Shown here one piece after another: positions 1 to 4,684 of a stretch of DNA of 5,837 bases. Source of the stretch: Woeseia sp. (GTDB lineage Bacteria; Pseudomonadota; Gammaproteobacteria; Steroidobacterales; Woeseiaceae). The stretch's first letter is position 1; every line of letters starts with the position of its first letter. The translations under genes and the position numbers were made by a program. The notes beneath the pieces are model-generated. The model was not told the DNA's origin and ran no database searches. It saw nothing but the letters and a program-made list of their open reading frames with translations. The stretch is taken from positions 1 to 5,837 of the forward strand of contig QIHS01000520.1 of NCBI GenBank assembly GCA_003229095.1, in the 5' to 3' direction.

Positions 1-596
1 CGTCTATCGCGCATATGGGTTTCGTGACCCTCGGTTTTTTCCTGTTGTGGTCAACGACCGATGGCAGCGGAGCCGAACTTGGCATGACCGGCGGAGTCGT
101 GCAGATGGTGTCACACGGCCTCGTGTCGGGCGCGATGTTCCTGTGTGTTGGCGTTCTTTACGACCGTGTTCACAGCCGGCAGATCGCCGACTACGGCGGG
201 GTCGCAAATACCATGCCGATATTCGCCGCGTTCATGGTGCTGTTCGCGTTGGCCAATGCCGGATTGCCGGGCACCTCAGGTTTCGTCGGCGAGTTCATGG
301 TGATCATCGCCAGTTTCAAGGCGAACTTCTGGTATGCATTCCTCGCGGCAAGCACTTTAATCCTCGGCGCGGCCTATACGCTCTGGATGGTCAAACGTGT
401 CGTCTACGGGGAAGTGACCAGCAAGAAAGTCGCGGAACTGCTGGATCTCAATACACGTGAATTCATTGTGCTGGGCATTCTTGCGTTTGCAGTGTTGTTC
501 GTGGGTCTTTGGCCCGCACCACTGGTCGACATGATGTCGGTGACCGTTCGTGAACTTCTCGAACAGGTCGGTCAAAGCAAGCTGGCTGGGTTATAG
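1..596 (+). CDS. nuoM: NADH-quinone oxidoreductase subunit M, C-terminal part (5' end outside window)
   Basis: Membrane subunit of respiratory complex I, one of three antiporter-like subunits that move protons while NADH electrons pass to quinone. The frame is open from base 3 and ends at TAG 594-596, giving about 197 residues of a protein usually near 500. The first visible residues, SIAHMGFVTLG, are the conserved His-containing transmembrane motif of NuoM/ND4. Further on, the Pro-Gly-containing segment and GFVGEF (Glu codon 291-293) match the late transmembrane segment that carries a conserved acidic residue (E407 in E. coli). Several hydrophobic helices follow, with a polar tail. The internal ATG at 15 is not the real start. 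The nuoN Shine-Dalgarno overlaps its stop codon, so the two genes are in one operon. Identity is secure from these motifs and from nuoN following directly. Confidence 0.96.
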   Translation, partial: SIAHMGFVTLGFFLLWSTTDGSGAELGMTGGVVQMVSHGLVSGAMFLCVGVLYDRVHSRQIADYGGVANTMPIFAAFMVLFALANAGLPGTSGFVGEFMVIIASFKANFWYAFLAASTLILGAAYTLWMVKRVVYGEVTSKKVAELLDLNTREFIVLGILAFAVLFVGLWPAPLVDMMSVTVRELLEQVGQSKLAGL

Positions 597-607
597 GAAC
601 GGTGGAT

Positions 608-1171
608 ATGATATTTGGCAGTTTTTCACCGGCAGCACCCGAGATCACTTTGCTGATCCTGATTTGCGTCGTGCTCCTCGTCGACCTGTTTGTCACGGAT
701 AAAGAACGCACAACGACTTTCCGTTTGACGCTTGCGTCGCTCGCCATCACGGCGTGGTCTGTTTTGGCAAGTGCACCGGAGGCGCAAACGCTGCTCTTTG
801 ATGGCAGTTATGTCAGCGACGCATTGTCGCAGTTGCTCAAACTTTGCGTAATCGGCACCGTTGCTCTCGGTTTCCTGTACTCGCGTGATTACCTGCGCCA
901 AAACGACCTGATGAAAGGTGAGTACTACCTGCTCGGTCTTTTTGGCTTGTTAGGCATGATGATCATGATATCGGCCAACAGTTTTGACGATGTACCTGGG
1001 CATGGAGACGCTCGCCTTGTCGCTCTACGCGCTGGTTGCATTCGATCGAAACTCAGCGACATCGGCAGAGTCGGCAATGAAATATTTTGTCCTCGGTGCC
1101 ATCGCGTCCGGTTGTCTGCTGTATGGCATCTCCTGGGTTTACGGCATCACTGGCAGCCTGCAGTTTCATGA
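608..1171 (+). CDS. nuoN: NADH-quinone oxidoreductase subunit N, N-terminal reading frame (frameshifted near 983)
   Basis: First part of NuoN, the antiporter-like membrane subunit next to NuoM in complex I. ATG 608 is preferred because AGGAA at 595-599, overlapping the nuoM stop, lies 8 bases upstream; GTG 602 would be only 2 bases from it. About 126 residues are convincing: hydrophobic helices, then DYLRQNDLMKGEYYLLGLFG and MISANSF, which match the NuoN region before transmembrane helix 5. After the Phe codon 983-985 the frame gives non-NuoN sequence until a stop at 1171, while the correct continuation (LTMYLGMETL) is in the frame starting at 984. Compared with the usual ten-residue AN...LG spacing, two bases appear to be missing. 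This is either an assembly error in a short T run or a real mutation; complex I genes are rarely broken, so error is likely. Confidence 0.9.
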   Translation: MIFGSFSPAAPEITLLILICVVLLVDLFVTDKERTTTFRLTLASLAITAWSVLASAPEAQTLLFDGSYVSDALSQLLKLCVIGTVALGFLYSRDYLRQNDLMKGEYYLLGLFGLLGMMIMISANSFDDVPGHGDARLVALRAGCIRSKLSDIGRVGNEIFCPRCHRVRLSAVWHLLGLRHHWQPAVS

Positions 1172-2045
1172 GATTGCGATTGCGATCCAGAACAACGACA
1201 TCAATAGCGTGCCGTTGTGGTTCGGCATGGCATTCCTGATCGTGGGCATTGGCTTCAAGTTTGGCGCAGTACCGTTCCATATGTGGCTGCCTGACGTCTA
1301 TCAGGGCGCTCGAACGCCGGTAACACTGTTCATCGCCTCAGCGCCCAAACTCGCAGCACTGGCGCTGATCCTGCGCATTCTTGCGGGGGGGCTTGGCCAC
1401 CTGCATGAAGTCTGGCAGGGCATGATCATGGTGCTTGCGGTGTTGTCGCTTGTGGTTGGCAATGTCGTTGCAATTGCTCAAACAAACATCAAACGGATGC
1501 TCGGTTATTCTGCCATTGCGCATGCCGGATTTATTCTAATCGCCGTGTTTACCGGCACCCAGGAGGGCTACTCGGCGGCACTTTTCTATACGGTTACCTA
1601 TGTGGTGATGGCCGCTGGCGCCTTCGGTATGGTCATTCTCCTGAGCCGGCAGGGCTTCGAAGCCGAAAACCTGAGTGATTTCAAGGGTCTGAATGCCCGC
1701 AGCCCGTGGTTTGCCCTGATGATGATGTTCTTCATGTTTGGCATGGCCGGGGTGCCGCCGTGGGTCGGGTTCATCGCCAAGCTGAATGTCATCAGTTCTG
1801 TCCTGAACGCCGGTTTTCCGATTCTTGCGATCATCATGGTGCTGGCCTCGGTCATTGGCGCGTTCTACTACCTGCGCGTGATCTGGTATATGTATTTCGA
1901 TTCAGCCGAGGATCGCTCGGTGTTGCAGGCCGACCTTGACACGCGTGTTGTTCTCAGCGTAAACGGTGCGGCAGTGCTGGTACTTGGCATTATTCCGGGC
2001 TGGCTGCTGAGCCTTTGTATCGACGTTATCCGGCAAGTCTACTAG
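984..2045 (+). CDS. nuoN: NADH-quinone oxidoreductase subunit N, C-terminal reading frame
   Basis: Continuation of NuoN after the frameshift, about 353 codons to TAG 2043-2045; joined to the upstream part it gives roughly 479 residues, normal for the family. Residues of the proton path are all present with E. coli spacing: Glu8 of this frame in YLGMETL (E133 in E. coli), Lys92 in GFKFGAVPFHMW (K217), Lys122 in APKLAAL (K247) and Lys170 in QTNIKRMLGYS (K295). PDVYQGARTPV and GFIAKLNV are further family signatures, and about ten hydrophobic helices can be seen. The TTG 984 or ATG 990 that an automatic caller might choose are internal codons without a ribosome binding site. Purifying selection seems to have kept the whole downstream frame, arguing that the frameshift is very recent or artefactual. 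It is the last nuo gene; the initiator tRNA follows after 66 bases. Confidence 0.93.
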   Translation: MTMYLGMETLALSLYALVAFDRNSATSAESAMKYFVLGAIASGCLLYGISWVYGITGSLQFHEIAIAIQNNDINSVPLWFGMAFLIVGIGFKFGAVPFHMWLPDVYQGARTPVTLFIASAPKLAALALILRILAGGLGHLHEVWQGMIMVLAVLSLVVGNVVAIAQTNIKRMLGYSAIAHAGFILIAVFTGTQEGYSAALFYTVTYVVMAAGAFGMVILLSRQGFEAENLSDFKGLNARSPWFALMMMFFMFGMAGVPPWVGFIAKLNVISSVLNAGFPILAIIMVLASVIGAFYYLRVIWYMYFDSAEDRSVLQADLDTRVVLSVNGAAVLVLGIIPGWLLSLCIDVIRQVY

Positions 2046-2069
2046 CGTCGACTCATTGGCGGATTGAGC

Positions 2070-2098
2070 TTGTCAAAACGAGGCGCAGTGCGTATTAT
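2070..2098 (+). promoter_or_regulatory. Sigma70-type promoter of tRNA-fMet
   Basis: TTGTCA at 2070-2075 and TATTAT at 2093-2098 are separated by exactly 17 bases. The following bases CGCGGCCC form a GC-rich discriminator, typical of stable-RNA promoters under stringent control. Transcription would begin around 2105, a few bases before the tRNA at 2112. Confidence 0.8.
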
Positions 2099-2111
2099 CG
2101 CGGCCCTCTGA

Positions 2112-2188
2112 TGCGGGGTGGAGCAGTCTGGCAGCTCGTCGGGCTCATAACCCGAAGGTCGCAGGTTCAAATCCTGCCCCCGCTACCA
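2112..2188 (+). tRNA. Initiator tRNA-fMet (anticodon CAT)
   Basis: A complete 77-base cloverleaf with encoded CCA that reads the start codon as formyl-methionine. The anticodon CAT is at 2146-2148 in the loop CTCATAA. Three hallmarks separate it from elongator tRNA-Met: three consecutive G:C pairs closing the anticodon loop (GGG 2141-2143 with CCC 2151-2153), an unpaired 1:72 position at the acceptor end, and the A:U pair in the D stem (GAGC with GCTC). The T arm GCAGG-TTCAAAT-CCTGC is perfect. Position 1:72 is T.T here instead of the C.A mismatch of E. coli; pairs 2:71 to 7:66 are all Watson-Crick. It has its own promoter and terminator. In many gammaproteobacteria it precedes rimP-nusA-infB; here unrelated genes follow, and its final 13 bases recur twice downstream. 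Confidence 0.97.
2176..2188 (+). repeat. tRNA 3'-end repeat, parental copy (R1)
   Basis: GCCCCCGCTACCA, the 3' acceptor strand, discriminator and CCA of tRNA-fMet, plus two A shared with copy R2. The same 13 bases occur at 3051-3063 and 3784-3796. This is the classic place where tyrosine-recombinase elements recognise an attachment core, although no recombinase gene is in the window. Confidence 0.8.
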
Positions 2189-2195
2189 AAAAAAT

Positions 2196-2231
2196 ACACC
2201 GGTCCCTTGAAAGGGGGCCGGTGTTTTTTTT
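2196..2231 (+). terminator. Intrinsic terminator T1 after tRNA-fMet
   Basis: Inverted repeat ACACCGGTCCC / GGGGCCGGTGT (one T.G wobble) around a short loop, followed by a run of eight T (2224-2231). An A run lies just before the hairpin, so it may work in both directions. It ends the tRNA transcript. Confidence 0.92.
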
Positions 2232-2387
2232 CGCCCGCGCGAGGGACAGAATTTTCACTTGAGGGGAAGCATGTTCACCCGCAGCCGCAGCGACGCACGT
2301 ATCGCGATCAGCGGCAAAAGCAACCAGAGCGCGAAGCGCGGAGGGCGAAATCCTGCCCCCAGCCTTTGTCTCTGCAGGAGTCTGGTA
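2232..2387. other. Intergenic stretch without a gene; contains a 13-base tRNA T-arm match
   Basis: No credible gene is seen between the terminator and the lipoprotein promoter. AAATCCTGCCCCC at 2348-2360 matches exactly the T-arm/acceptor junction of the tRNA (2169-2181) and then diverges, so it may be an old remnant of another tRNA end. No terminator hairpin follows it, unlike the other copies. Confidence 0.45.
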
Positions 2388-2414
2388 TTGACTCGAACTC
2401 GATCTGCCTATGCT
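2388..2414 (+). promoter_or_regulatory. Possible promoter of the lipoprotein gene
   Basis: TTGACT (2388-2393) and TATGCT (2409-2414) resemble sigma70 hexamers, but the spacer is only 15 bases, shorter than the best 17. Transcription would start near 2421, about 30 bases before the start codon. It lies downstream of terminator T1, so the gene needs its own promoter. Confidence 0.45.
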
Positions 2415-2438
2415 AGGCTCTTTCCGGCGACAATGCCT

Positions 2439-2444
2439 GAGGAG
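2439..2444 (+). promoter_or_regulatory. Ribosome binding site of the lipoprotein gene
   Basis: GAGGAG, 7 bases before ATG 2452. This strong Shine-Dalgarno fixes the start at 2452 and excludes the in-frame upstream start near 2410. Confidence 0.8.
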
Positions 2445-2451
2445 ATTGAGA

Positions 2452-2934
2452 ATGAAAAAAATAGCGATCATAGGCTGCGTGTTGATTTTGGCGGCCTGCC
2501 AGCAGCCAACACCTGCGGACACAGGTGAGACCGACCTTGCTGTTATCCAGGGAATATACGATGCCTTCGCTGTGGGAGATGTAGAGTTCGTCGTCGCTGC
2601 GATGGCGGCGGACATCATCTGGAATGAAGCCGAGAATTTTCCGTATGCCGATGGCAACCCCTACGTGGGCTCGCAAGCCATTGTCGAGGGGGTGTTCGGG
2701 CGCATTGTAGCCGACTGGGACTATTGGGAGCTCGATCTTCAGGATAATCTCCAGGACGACAATCGAATTGCCTTTTTCGGCCGTTACAACGCCAAGCACA
2801 AAGAATCCGGCAAGACCATCAGTGCACAGTTTGTGCATGTCTGGGAAGTTGTGGATGGAAAGGCTGCGAGCTTTCAGCAGTACGCCGACACGGCACAGGT
2901 ATTGGCCGCGATGCAAACCGAAGCAACCGAATAA
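2452..2934 (+). CDS. Small lipoprotein with NTF2/SnoaL-like domain
   Basis: A 160-residue secreted lipoprotein. Residues 1-16 are a signal peptide (MKKIAIIGCVLILAAC) with lipobox LAAC and lipidated Cys16; Gln at the next position predicts the outer membrane rather than inner-membrane retention. After a short linker, residues about 28-155 resemble the SnoaL-like/ketosteroid-isomerase-like NTF2 fold: an early helix (IQGIYDAFAVGDVEFVVAAM), a tryptophan-containing strand (IIWNEAENFPYADGNPYVG), then GSQAIVEGVFG and a set of strands ending in FVHVWEVVDGKAASFQQYAD. Such domains bind small hydrophobic ligands or catalyse simple isomerase or dehydration reactions; no specific activity can be read here. 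It stands alone between T1 and the first downstream tRNA-end repeat, so it looks like the single cargo gene of a small module. Signal and start are secure; the fold call is from pattern resemblance. Confidence 0.85.
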   Translation: MKKIAIIGCVLILAACQQPTPADTGETDLAVIQGIYDAFAVGDVEFVVAAMAADIIWNEAENFPYADGNPYVGSQAIVEGVFGRIVADWDYWELDLQDNLQDDNRIAFFGRYNAKHKESGKTISAQFVHVWEVVDGKAASFQQYADTAQVLAAMQTEATE

Positions 2935-3033
2935 TCGAACGTCCACCGAGCACTATGAAAATAGGGACGCGCTCAGATTTTTGTAACTAGCGGCAAATGC
3001 TGCCCAACGGAAATGGCTCAATCTCGATCTGCA

Positions 3034-3039
3034 TATAAT
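3034..3039 (+). promoter_or_regulatory. Consensus -10 box ahead of repeat R2
   Basis: A perfect TATAAT whose expected start point (about 3046) is the first base of the R2 repeat. No good -35 hexamer is seen 16-18 bases upstream, so activity is uncertain. If used, it would give an RNA of about 63 bases ending at terminator T2. Confidence 0.35.
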
Positions 3040-3045
3040 TCGTAT

Positions 3046-3063
3046 AGCGCGCCCCCGCTACCA
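3046..3063 (+). repeat. tRNA-fMet 3'-end repeat R2
   Basis: AGCGCGCCCCCGCTACCA. The last 13 bases (3051-3063) are identical to the 3' end of tRNA-fMet, and two following A also match. The leading AGCG, shared with R3, can pair with the CGCT of the acceptor strand to form a 4-bp mini-stem. No tRNA body is present upstream. A terminator follows 7 bases later. It is a candidate attachment-site remnant closing the lipoprotein module. Confidence 0.75.
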
Positions 3064-3070
3064 AATGAAC

Positions 3071-3108
3071 AAAGCGCTGGTTTTCCTCATCGGAAACCAG
3101 CGCTTTTT
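3071..3108 (+). terminator. Intrinsic terminator T2 after repeat R2
   Basis: A long hairpin: AAAGCGCTGGTTTTCC (3071-3086) pairs with GGAAACCAGCGCTTT (3092-3106) with one bulged base and a 5-base loop, followed by TTTTT at 3104-3108. It insulates hicAB from upstream transcription. Confidence 0.92.
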
Positions 3109-3156
3109 CGTATACGCATGTTAGCTCCTGTTTGACTTTCAGTTGCTGCCCAATAG

Positions 3157-3176
3157 TGGTACCAAAATGGTACTAT
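3157..3176 (+). promoter_or_regulatory. Probable hicAB operator overlapping a -10-like box
   Basis: TGGTAC occurs at 3157-3162 and 3168-3173, exactly 11 bases (one helical turn) apart, and GTACCA-AAA-TGGTAC (3159-3173) is a perfect inverted repeat. TACTAT (3171-3176) can serve as -10 box, so a bound repressor would block the polymerase. HicB has a ribbon-helix-helix domain, a class that binds such short repeats, and HicB-type autorepression is known. The -35 is not clear. Confidence 0.6.
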
Positions 3177-3182
3177 AGAGAA

Positions 3183-3386
3183 ATGCCGCCTAAGATCAGG
3201 GAATTGATACGTGAGCTCACTTCGGCGGGATTCGAGAATCGTGGCGGAAAAGGAAGCCACCGGAATTTTCGGCATCCCAAGGGTGTAAATATCACGGTGA
3301 GCGGTAGGACCGGCGATGATGCGAAGCACTATCAAATCCGGGATGTGAAACGAGCTGTTGAAATGGTGACGGATGAAGAAGCGTAA
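3183..3386 (+). CDS. hicA: HicA family mRNA interferase toxin
   Basis: Toxin of a type II toxin-antitoxin pair; HicA proteins are small double-stranded-RNA-binding-fold ribonucleases that cut mRNA and stop growth until HicB binds them. The 67-residue product MPPKIRELIRELTSAGFENRGG... has the family layout: a first helix, Gly-Phe, then GKGSHRNFRHPKG with the catalytic His26 in Gly-Ser-His, a strand (NITVSG), and a C-terminal helix (YQIRDVKRAVEMV). The start at 3183 gives the normal N-terminus; the frame is open further upstream from TTG 3132, but that would run through the operator. There is almost no Shine-Dalgarno, and with TACTAT as -10 transcription would start near the ATG, so the mRNA may be leaderless, which would keep toxin output low. 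It overlaps hicB by 14 bases. Confidence 0.93.
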   Translation: MPPKIRELIRELTSAGFENRGGKGSHRNFRHPKGVNITVSGRTGDDAKHYQIRDVKRAVEMVTDEEA

Positions 3387-3711
3387 TCAATATTTGAAAG
3401 TTGTTGAATGGTCCGAGGAAGACCAATGCTTCATTGGTCGTGTTCCTGGGCTGGCGCTGGGTGGTGTGCACGGCAAGAATGAGAAGAATGTATACGAAAA
3501 GCTCTGTGATCTCGTTGACGAATGGGTCGAAATATACGGCGAAGACAATACACCGTTGCCGCCCGCGACAGCCGGCAAGCAATATTCCGGGAAATTCAAT
3601 CTAAGAGTCGGCGAGGAATTGCACGAGAGATTGGCAATTGAGTCAATGAAGGTTAGTGAGAGCCTCAACAGTTACTGCGTGAAGGTTCTGAAAGATGAAT
3701 TTGGGTTATGA
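3373..3711 (+). CDS. hicB: HicB family antitoxin with ribbon-helix-helix domain
   Basis: Antitoxin partner of HicA, 112 residues. Residues 1-65 form the partly degraded RNase-H-like HicB fold: YLKVVEWSEEDQCFIGRVPGL matches the family strand-turn-strand and VPGL motif, followed by a helix (VYEKLCDLVDEWVEIYGE) and the PLPPATAGK linker. Residues about 72-112 are a ribbon-helix-helix DNA-binding domain (GKFNLRVGEELHERLAIESM, then VSESLNSYCVKVL with the typical Ser-Leu-Asn). It neutralises HicA by direct contact and probably represses the pair through the repeat at 3157-3173. ATG 3373 lies inside hicA and has only a weak GGTGA upstream, so its translation is likely coupled to hicA. The toxin-first order is usual for hicAB. 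The gene ends 67 bases before repeat R3. Confidence 0.93.
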   Translation: MKKRNQYLKVVEWSEEDQCFIGRVPGLALGGVHGKNEKNVYEKLCDLVDEWVEIYGEDNTPLPPATAGKQYSGKFNLRVGEELHERLAIESMKVSESLNSYCVKVLKDEFGL

Positions 3712-3778
3712 CCCGATGGCCAGAATCAGCGGGACCTCCAGTGTCACGTTGGGCTCTGGGGCCCTTGCTAACGTACAA

Positions 3779-3796
3779 AGCGAGCCCCCGCTACCA
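3779..3796 (+). repeat. tRNA-fMet 3'-end repeat R3
   Basis: AGCGAGCCCCCGCTACCA. The last 13 bases (3784-3796) equal the tRNA-fMet 3' end; it differs from R2 at one base of 18. Again no tRNA body precedes it, AGCG can pair with CGCT, and a terminator starts 6 bases later. It closes the hicAB module in the same way that R2 closes the lipoprotein module. Confidence 0.75.
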
Positions 3797-3802
3797 CATT
3801 TG

Positions 3803-3836
3803 AAAGGCCGATCCCCTTGCTGGGGTCGGCCTTTTT
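3803..3836 (+). terminator. Intrinsic terminator T3 after repeat R3
   Basis: AAAGGCCGATCCCC (3803-3816) pairs with GGGGTCGGCCTTT (3822-3834) with one bulged base and a short loop, followed by TTTTT at 3832-3836. It ends the hicAB transcript. Its sequence is unrelated to T1 and T2, so the three are not simple copies of one another. Confidence 0.92.
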
Positions 3837-3873
3837 CATTTGGATTGGCCAAAAGTGAGCAGCCACCGTACGC

Positions 3874-3902
3874 TCGACAATAGTCCCGGTCTCCGCCATT
3901 AT
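3874..3902 (+). promoter_or_regulatory. Candidate promoter of the FlgO/TPR gene
   Basis: TCGACA (3874-3879) and CATTAT (3897-3902) with a 17-base spacer resemble a sigma70 promoter (5 of 6 and 4 of 6 matches). Transcription would start near 3909, about 25 bases before ATG 3934. The gene needs its own promoter because T3 lies just upstream. Confidence 0.5.
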
Positions 3903-3933
3903 CGGCCAAGCTTCTTAAGGCACAATAAAAACA

Positions 3934-4605
3934 ATGTCATTGTTCAACGAACTCAAGCGCCGCAAAGTTTTCCGTGTAGGCATTGCCTACGTGGTTATTG
4001 CCTGGCTAACCGCCCAGGTGCTGCAACTGGTGTTTGAGAGTTTTATTGCACCGGATTGGGTAATGAAAACGGTACTGGTGCTGCTGGCTGCCGGTTTGCC
4101 GATTGCGTTGTTTTTCGCCTGGGCCTTCGAGCTCACACCAGAGGGCTTGAAAAAGGAACAGGATGTCGACCGTTTAGAGTCTGCTACTCAAGTTTCCGGT
4201 CGCAAACTCGAAGTCGTCATCATCGGCGTCATGGCGATCGTAATTGCCTACTTTCTCGTAGATAAATTTGCATTGGTAGGTGACGATGCACCAAAGGGTG
4301 AAACGGTTACCGAGGACAAGCGATCTATTGCCGTGCTGCCGTTTGCCAACATGAGCGCGGACGAGGAGAACGAGTATTTTGCTGACGGCCTCAGCGAGGA
4401 AATTCTCAATCGATTGGCGCAACTTTCCGAGCTTCATGTGACCGGACGCACATCGTCTTTCAGCTTTAAGGATCGCAATGAGGATTTACGCAGCATTGGT
4501 GAGTTTCTCGGCGTAGCGCATATTCTTGAGGGAAGTGTCAGACGACAAGCGAATCAGGTCCGCGTAACCGCTCAGCTCATTCGAGCTCAGGCATCTCTGG
4601 TCTGA
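3934..4605 (+). CDS. FlgO/TolB-N-like TPR membrane protein, N-terminal frame (frameshifted near 4588)
   Basis: N-terminal part of a family of membrane-anchored proteins sometimes labelled adenylate cyclase-like although no cyclase domain is present; the molecular role is unknown. The start MSLFNELKRRKVFRVGIAYVV is the recognisable family opening. Transmembrane helices are at residues about 13-36, 44-66 and 93-113, with FAWAFELTPEGLKKE between the second and third. Residues 129-218 are the FlgO/TolB-N-like domain (RSIAVLPFANMSADEENEYF, DGLSEEILNRLAQ, VTGRTSSFSFK, LGVAHILEGSVRR, VTAQLIRA). In relatives QLIRA is followed by a D-[ST]-G-x-H-L-W motif; here the frame instead runs into TGA at 4605, and HLWSDTFD continues in another frame from 4592, with about 8 bases missing relative to the family. 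The Shine-Dalgarno is weak (AAGG, 13 bases upstream). It is probably a pseudogene with 4685-5758. Confidence 0.85.
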   Translation: MSLFNELKRRKVFRVGIAYVVIAWLTAQVLQLVFESFIAPDWVMKTVLVLLAAGLPIALFFAWAFELTPEGLKKEQDVDRLESATQVSGRKLEVVIIGVMAIVIAYFLVDKFALVGDDAPKGETVTEDKRSIAVLPFANMSADEENEYFADGLSEEILNRLAQLSELHVTGRTSSFSFKDRNEDLRSIGEFLGVAHILEGSVRRQANQVRVTAQLIRAQASLV

Positions 4606-4684
4606 CACGTTTGACGTCGAACTCGATGATGTCTTTGCCGTCCAGGACCAGATTGCCGAGAGTGTCGCCGAGGCTCTCGATGTT

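Noticed and set aside
602..604. GTG 602 as nuoN start
   Set aside because: Only 2 bases from the Shine-Dalgarno; ATG 608 has proper spacing.
2015..2416. Plus-strand frame of 133 codons over the tRNA
   Set aside because: It covers the nuoN end, tRNA promoter, tRNA and terminator; composition is not protein-like.
2145..2657. Minus-strand frame of 170 codons ending in GAGFEPATFGL
   Set aside because: It runs through the tRNA and terminator on the opposite strand; that C-terminal string is the well-known false translation of the complement of a tRNA T arm. It also overlaps the real lipoprotein gene.
2413..2946. Minus-strand frame of 177 codons
   Set aside because: Shadow of the lipoprotein gene, which has a signal peptide, lipobox and strong ribosome binding site on the + strand.
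2310..2997. Nine-base repeat AGCGGCAAA at 2310 and 2989
   Set aside because: Dozens of nine-base repeat pairs are expected by chance in a window of this size; no longer match surrounds it.
3132..3182. Longer HicA N-terminus from TTG 3132
   Set aside because: It would place the operator and -10 box inside the gene, and the extra residues have no family resemblance; ATG 3183 gives the usual HicA start.
2189..3836. Integron attC sites or a CRISPR array
   Set aside because: No attC-type R and L box pairs or integrase are seen, the hairpins are plain terminators, and the repeats are only three with long irregular gaps.
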